Assembly (NCBI GenBank): GCA_903824295.1
Contig: CAIJWE010000009.1
Coordinates: 1-56,809 of the forward strand
Direction: 5' to 3'
From: an uncultured Chlorobiaceae bacterium
GTDB taxonomy: Bacteria; Bacteroidota; Chlorobiia; Chlorobiales; Chlorobiaceae
Length of the DNA: 56,809 nt
A program made the position numbers and the translations under genes. Under the pieces are notes generated by a model. It did not search any database, was not told the origin of the DNA, and saw only the letters and a program-made list of their open reading frames with translations. Positions 54,138-56,809 of this stretch are shown here, one piece after another. The stretch's first letter is position 1; each line of letters opens with the position of its first letter.

Positions 54138-55408
54138 TACCATCCCCTTAACTTCATCGCTTCGGCTACCCGCTCGATGGCGACGATGTAGGCTCCAAGC
54201 CGGTTATGGACATCATACTTGCGGGATGCTTTGTGTACCGCACTGAAGGCAGTTTTCATCTTTTTTTCAAGGCGTTTGTGTACCTCATCCTCTTCCCAGT
54301 AGTATCCATAAGAGTTTTGTACCATTTCGAACCAGGAGACGGTTACACCACCGGCATTACAGAGAAAATCAGGAATCACGTAGCATCCATTTTTGTATAG
54401 AATATCGTCTGCTTCAGGTGTTGTCGGGCCGTTGGCCAGTTCAGCGATAATTTTGGCCTTGACTCTCTGTGCGTTATTTCCGGTGATAACTTCTTCAAGC
54501 GCAGAGGGAAAAAGCACGTCAACGTCAAGTTCAAGCAGCGCTTCATTGGAGATGTACTCAGCTTCCGGAAAACCGGCGACAGAGCCGGTCTGCTCTTTGT
54601 GGGCCAGAACGTTCTCGTACCATAATCCATCAGGATTGTAGATGCCCCCTTTTGAGTCTGAAACGGCGACAACTTTCATGCCGAGCAGCTCTACGGCAAG
54701 CTTGTGGGCAAACGAACCTGCGTTGCCATATCCCTGAATAGCCGCGGTTTTGCCTTTAATATCGATGCCAAGTTCATCGGCAGCATCACGAACACAATAG
54801 ATGCCGCCTCTTGCTGTGGCGTCACCTCTGCCGGCAGAACCGCCAAGTGCAAGCGGTTTTCCGGTGATGACACCAAACTCATTGTTTCCCTGCATCATGG
54901 AATATTCGTCGGCCATCCATGCCATGATTTGCGGTGTCGTGTAGACATCAGGGGCCGGGATATCCTTTTTCGGGCCAAGAATGCCGCCGACCTGGCGGAT
55001 ATAGGCGCGTGATAACCGTTCCAGTTCACCAGCAGACATGCTTTTCGGATCGCAGATAATGCCGCCTTTGCCACCGCCGAGGGGAATATCCAGGACAGAG
55101 GTTTTCCAGGTCATCCAGGCACCAAGTGCCCTTACCGTATCAATTGTTTCATCAGGGTGAAAGCGAATTCCCCCTTTATTCGGTCCACGGGCATCGTTAT
55201 ACTGAACCCGAAAGCCATGAAAGATTTTTGTTTTTCCGTTGTCCATTTTTACTGGCAGGGTAACATGAAGTTCCCGTAAAGGCCAGCGGAGAAGTTCATG
55301 CGCTGCCGGGTCAAGCTCCATGACGGCCGCAGCCTCATCAAGTTGACGTTGCGCTGTTTTGAAAGGGTTTACTCCTGATTGTGGTTCGTTCTCTTTTCTT
55401 TGACTCAT
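54134..55408 (-). CDS. gdhA: Glutamate dehydrogenase
   Basis: 424 residues of the Glu/Leu/Phe/Val dehydrogenase family. The substrate site [17 protein letters not shown] (about 107-123), the early [22 protein letters not shown] (about 45-66), and a Rossmann domain with [20 protein letters not shown] (about 218-237) are visible. It interconverts 2-oxoglutarate plus ammonia and glutamate; the hexameric ~420-residue form is usual for NAD-specific or dual-specificity enzymes. Cofactor preference cannot be settled here. Convergent with the DUF202 gene, overlapping by four bases. Confidence 0.94.
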   Translation of the reverse strand: MSQRKENEPQSGVNPFKTAQRQLDEAAAVMELDPAAHELLRWPLRELHVTLPVKMDNGKTKIFHGFRVQYNDARGPNKGGIRFHPDETIDTVRALGAWMTWKTSVLDIPLGGGKGGIICDPKSMSAGELERLSRAYIRQVGGILGPKKDIPAPDVYTTPQIMAWMADEYSMMQGNNEFGVITGKPLALGGSAGRGDATARGGIYCVRDAADELGIDIKGKTAAIQGYGNAGSFAHKLAVELLGMKVVAVSDSKGGIYNPDGLWYENVLAHKEQTGSVAGFPEAEYISNEALLELDVDVLFPSALEEVITGNNAQRVKAKIIAELANGPTTPEADDILYKNGCYVIPDFLCNAGGVTVSWFEMVQNSYGYYWEEDEVHKRLEKKMKTAFSAVHKASRKYDVHNRLGAYIVAIERVAEAMKLRGWY

Positions 55409-55629
55409 GGCGATGTTCTGTTAGTTGATGAATCGAACGGCGCAAAGATACGTTGGCAGACTCCCGGTGAAAAGCGTACGGTGCGATCAGCGGAAGTTAC
55501 AAAAAGGTATGAAATTTTTTTCGACCTGTTTTTAATTATTCGATAACGGACCTGTGTCTCAATTGGGAGAATGGCATTCAACGTTGGTTCATTCCTTGTG
55601 GCAGAATTGACGGGTGCGTATGCCAAATT

Positions 55630-56430
55630 TCAGTCAAGAGTGATGCTGCCCTCGTAGATGATTTTTGCCGGGCCGGCAAGAAAAATATCTTGCATATCTT
55701 CGCTGAAGTGCACTTCAAGGGTGTCTCCGCTTTTTACGGTAACCTGCACGGTGGTGGCGCTGATTTTTCCGAGGCGATAGCTCATCAGGGCTGCGGCAAC
55801 TGCGCCTGTCCCGCAGGCAAGGGTCTCCTCTTCGACACCTCGTTCAAAGGTACGGAGAACAAGAGAGCTCGGGGAGGTGATTTCGATAAAGTTGACATTG
55901 GTGCCTCCCGGAAAGATGTCGGTTCTGTGGCGGATGCTCTTCCCGGCTTCGTTCACATTGACGGCGTCCAGATTGGATGTATAAATAATGGCATGGGGAG
56001 AGCCGGTATTGACCGCATGGCAGCACTCACCGTCAATATCAAGCTCACTCATGAATCCTTCGGGTGGAAGCATTTTCAGTTTGACACGTTCTGACCCGAT
56101 AACCCAGCCGTCGTAGCGGTTGCCGTTTGCCTCAAAGGTATAAGCGTTGCCGGAAGCCGCAGGAATTCCGATGGCGGATGCGAAATAGACGGCACACCTG
56201 CCTCCGTTACCGCACATTGAGCCAAGAAAACCATCTGCATTATGGTATTTCATGCTGAACGAATACTCTGCGGAGGGTTCGATGAGGATAAGCCCATCCG
56301 CCCCTATCCCTGTTCTTCTGGTGCAGAGCTTTTGAATCTGTAATGGAGAAAGGTGGATAGATTGGTGCATGTTGTCAATGATAATAAAATCATTGCCTGC
56401 TCCGGAAAGTTTGCTGAACGTGATCTTCAT
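55630..56430 (-). CDS. dapF: Diaminopimelate epimerase
   Basis: 266 residues from the ATG at 56430; the open frame extends to 56511 but the family begins at MKITFSKLSGAGNDFIIID. The two catalytic Cys are in MCGNGGRCAVYF (near residue 75) and ETLACGTGAVAAAL (near residue 210). It converts LL- to meso-diaminopimelate for lysine and peptidoglycan. A 221-bp spacer separates it from gdhA on the same strand; a 73-codon frame in that spacer does not look coding. Confidence 0.95.
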   Translation of the reverse strand: MKITFSKLSGAGNDFIIIDNMHQSIHLSPLQIQKLCTRRTGIGADGLILIEPSAEYSFSMKYHNADGFLGSMCGNGGRCAVYFASAIGIPAASGNAYTFEANGNRYDGWVIGSERVKLKMLPPEGFMSELDIDGECCHAVNTGSPHAIIYTSNLDAVNVNEAGKSIRHRTDIFPGGTNVNFIEITSPSSLVLRTFERGVEEETLACGTGAVAAALMSYRLGKISATTVQVTVKSGDTLEVHFSEDMQDIFLAGPAKIIYEGSITLD

Positions 56431-56502
56431 GCGGTTAAACGTATTCGTGATTGAAGGGTTCCCGGTTGTTGCAACTTGCTGGATGAAGGGGTGAATCATG
56501 GG

Positions 56503-56531
56503 TTGCAACACGTGCTTTCATGCACTATAAT
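56503..56531 (+). promoter_or_regulatory. Sigma70-like promoter pointing out of the window
   Basis: TTGCAA at 56503-56508 and TATAAT at 56526-56531 are separated by 17 bp, the ideal spacing. It faces right, so it should drive a gene or RNA beyond the window edge; no ORF starts in the remaining 270 bp. Confidence 0.5.
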
Positions 56532-56809
56532 AGAACAATAGCGCATCAATGCGGATGTAAAAAATTTATTATTAAATAATTTTTCTTATTTTATTCACTG
56601 TTGTACGTGGTGGTTTGTCTGGGAAAATATCTGAATCAAGCTTATTTTTATCTGTTTTTCTATAGATTTTGAGCCTGTCGCTCGTCTCTTATTGCGTTTT
56701 GAACTGCAAAAAAGCTTACAGGTTCATATGTGATTTTTCCGCTGAAGTCGTTATTTATTTATTTTATAGTAATTTATAACGCGACAGTGTTCTTTTTGGT
56801 TTCTTCAAC
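56532..56809. other. AT-rich tail without a gene
   Basis: From the dapF start to the window edge (about 380 bp) I find no convincing ORF or RNA gene other than the promoter above. The stretch could be the leader of a transcript starting near 56538. Confidence 0.4.

Noticed and set aside
55405-55626. 73-codon frame between gdhA and dapF
   Set aside because: No recognisable motif, biased residues, and it occupies the expected gdhA promoter region.

Overview
This window looks like a chromosomal segment of a green sulfur bacterium (Chlorobi; Chlorobium/Pelodictyon type). The indicators are a CsmB-type chlorosome envelope protein, a CruA/CruB-type lycopene cyclase, a fumarate reductase whose third subunit is a CCG-domain protein (as expected where the reductive TCA cycle runs), mid-range base composition and many starts without a strong Shine-Dalgarno sequence. 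Species cannot be fixed from the sequence. I see no insertion sequence, prophage, CRISPR array or rRNA. One tRNA (Arg-CCU) is present.

Layout. 1-2760: 3' end of a very large secreted RTX protein (Ig-like repeats, an Asp-rich linker, calcium-binding repeats). 3096-7224: apbE and dsbD, convergent with two tandem rlpA-like genes. 7700-11692: kup, a TerC protein, an HTH-PAS protein and a small conserved protein. 11756-18069: an exported pentapeptide-repeat protein, an NmrA-like reductase, and a 1260-residue hybrid sensor kinase with a CheY-like partner. 18282-22893 (minus strand): an apparent MurNAc salvage operon in the order amgK-like, murU-like, namZ, SSS symporter.

22978-27721 is a pigment/chlorosome neighbourhood: csmB; a flavodoxin fused to a protochlorophyllide-reductase C-terminal (PCP_red) domain; a 41-residue membrane peptide on the minus strand; the lycopene cyclase; two small unknown proteins; and a DUF1997-like protein. 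27854-33743 is an efflux operon led by a CsoR/CstR-family repressor with a recognisable operator: tolC, a drastically shortened adaptor, an RND pump and a metallo-beta-lactamase-fold hydrolase. The regulator has Asn where copper sensors have His, which points to sulfur species rather than copper.

33940-49076 is mostly core metabolism: a CBS protein, sdhA-sdhB-sdhE (fumarate reductase), hemE, gmhA, ribH, the minus-strand operon thrB-thrC-plsC, atpA-atpG and the fused aspartokinase/homoserine dehydrogenase thrA. 49089-56430 holds cinA, mutL, tRNA-Arg, mtgA, rubredoxin, a DUF202 protein, gdhA and dapF. A sigma70-like promoter near the right edge points out of the window.

The best candidates for undescribed biology are the flavodoxin-PCP_red / cyclase / DUF1997 cluster, the repressor-controlled RND operon with its collapsed adaptor, and the MurNAc salvage locus in a presumed photoautotroph.
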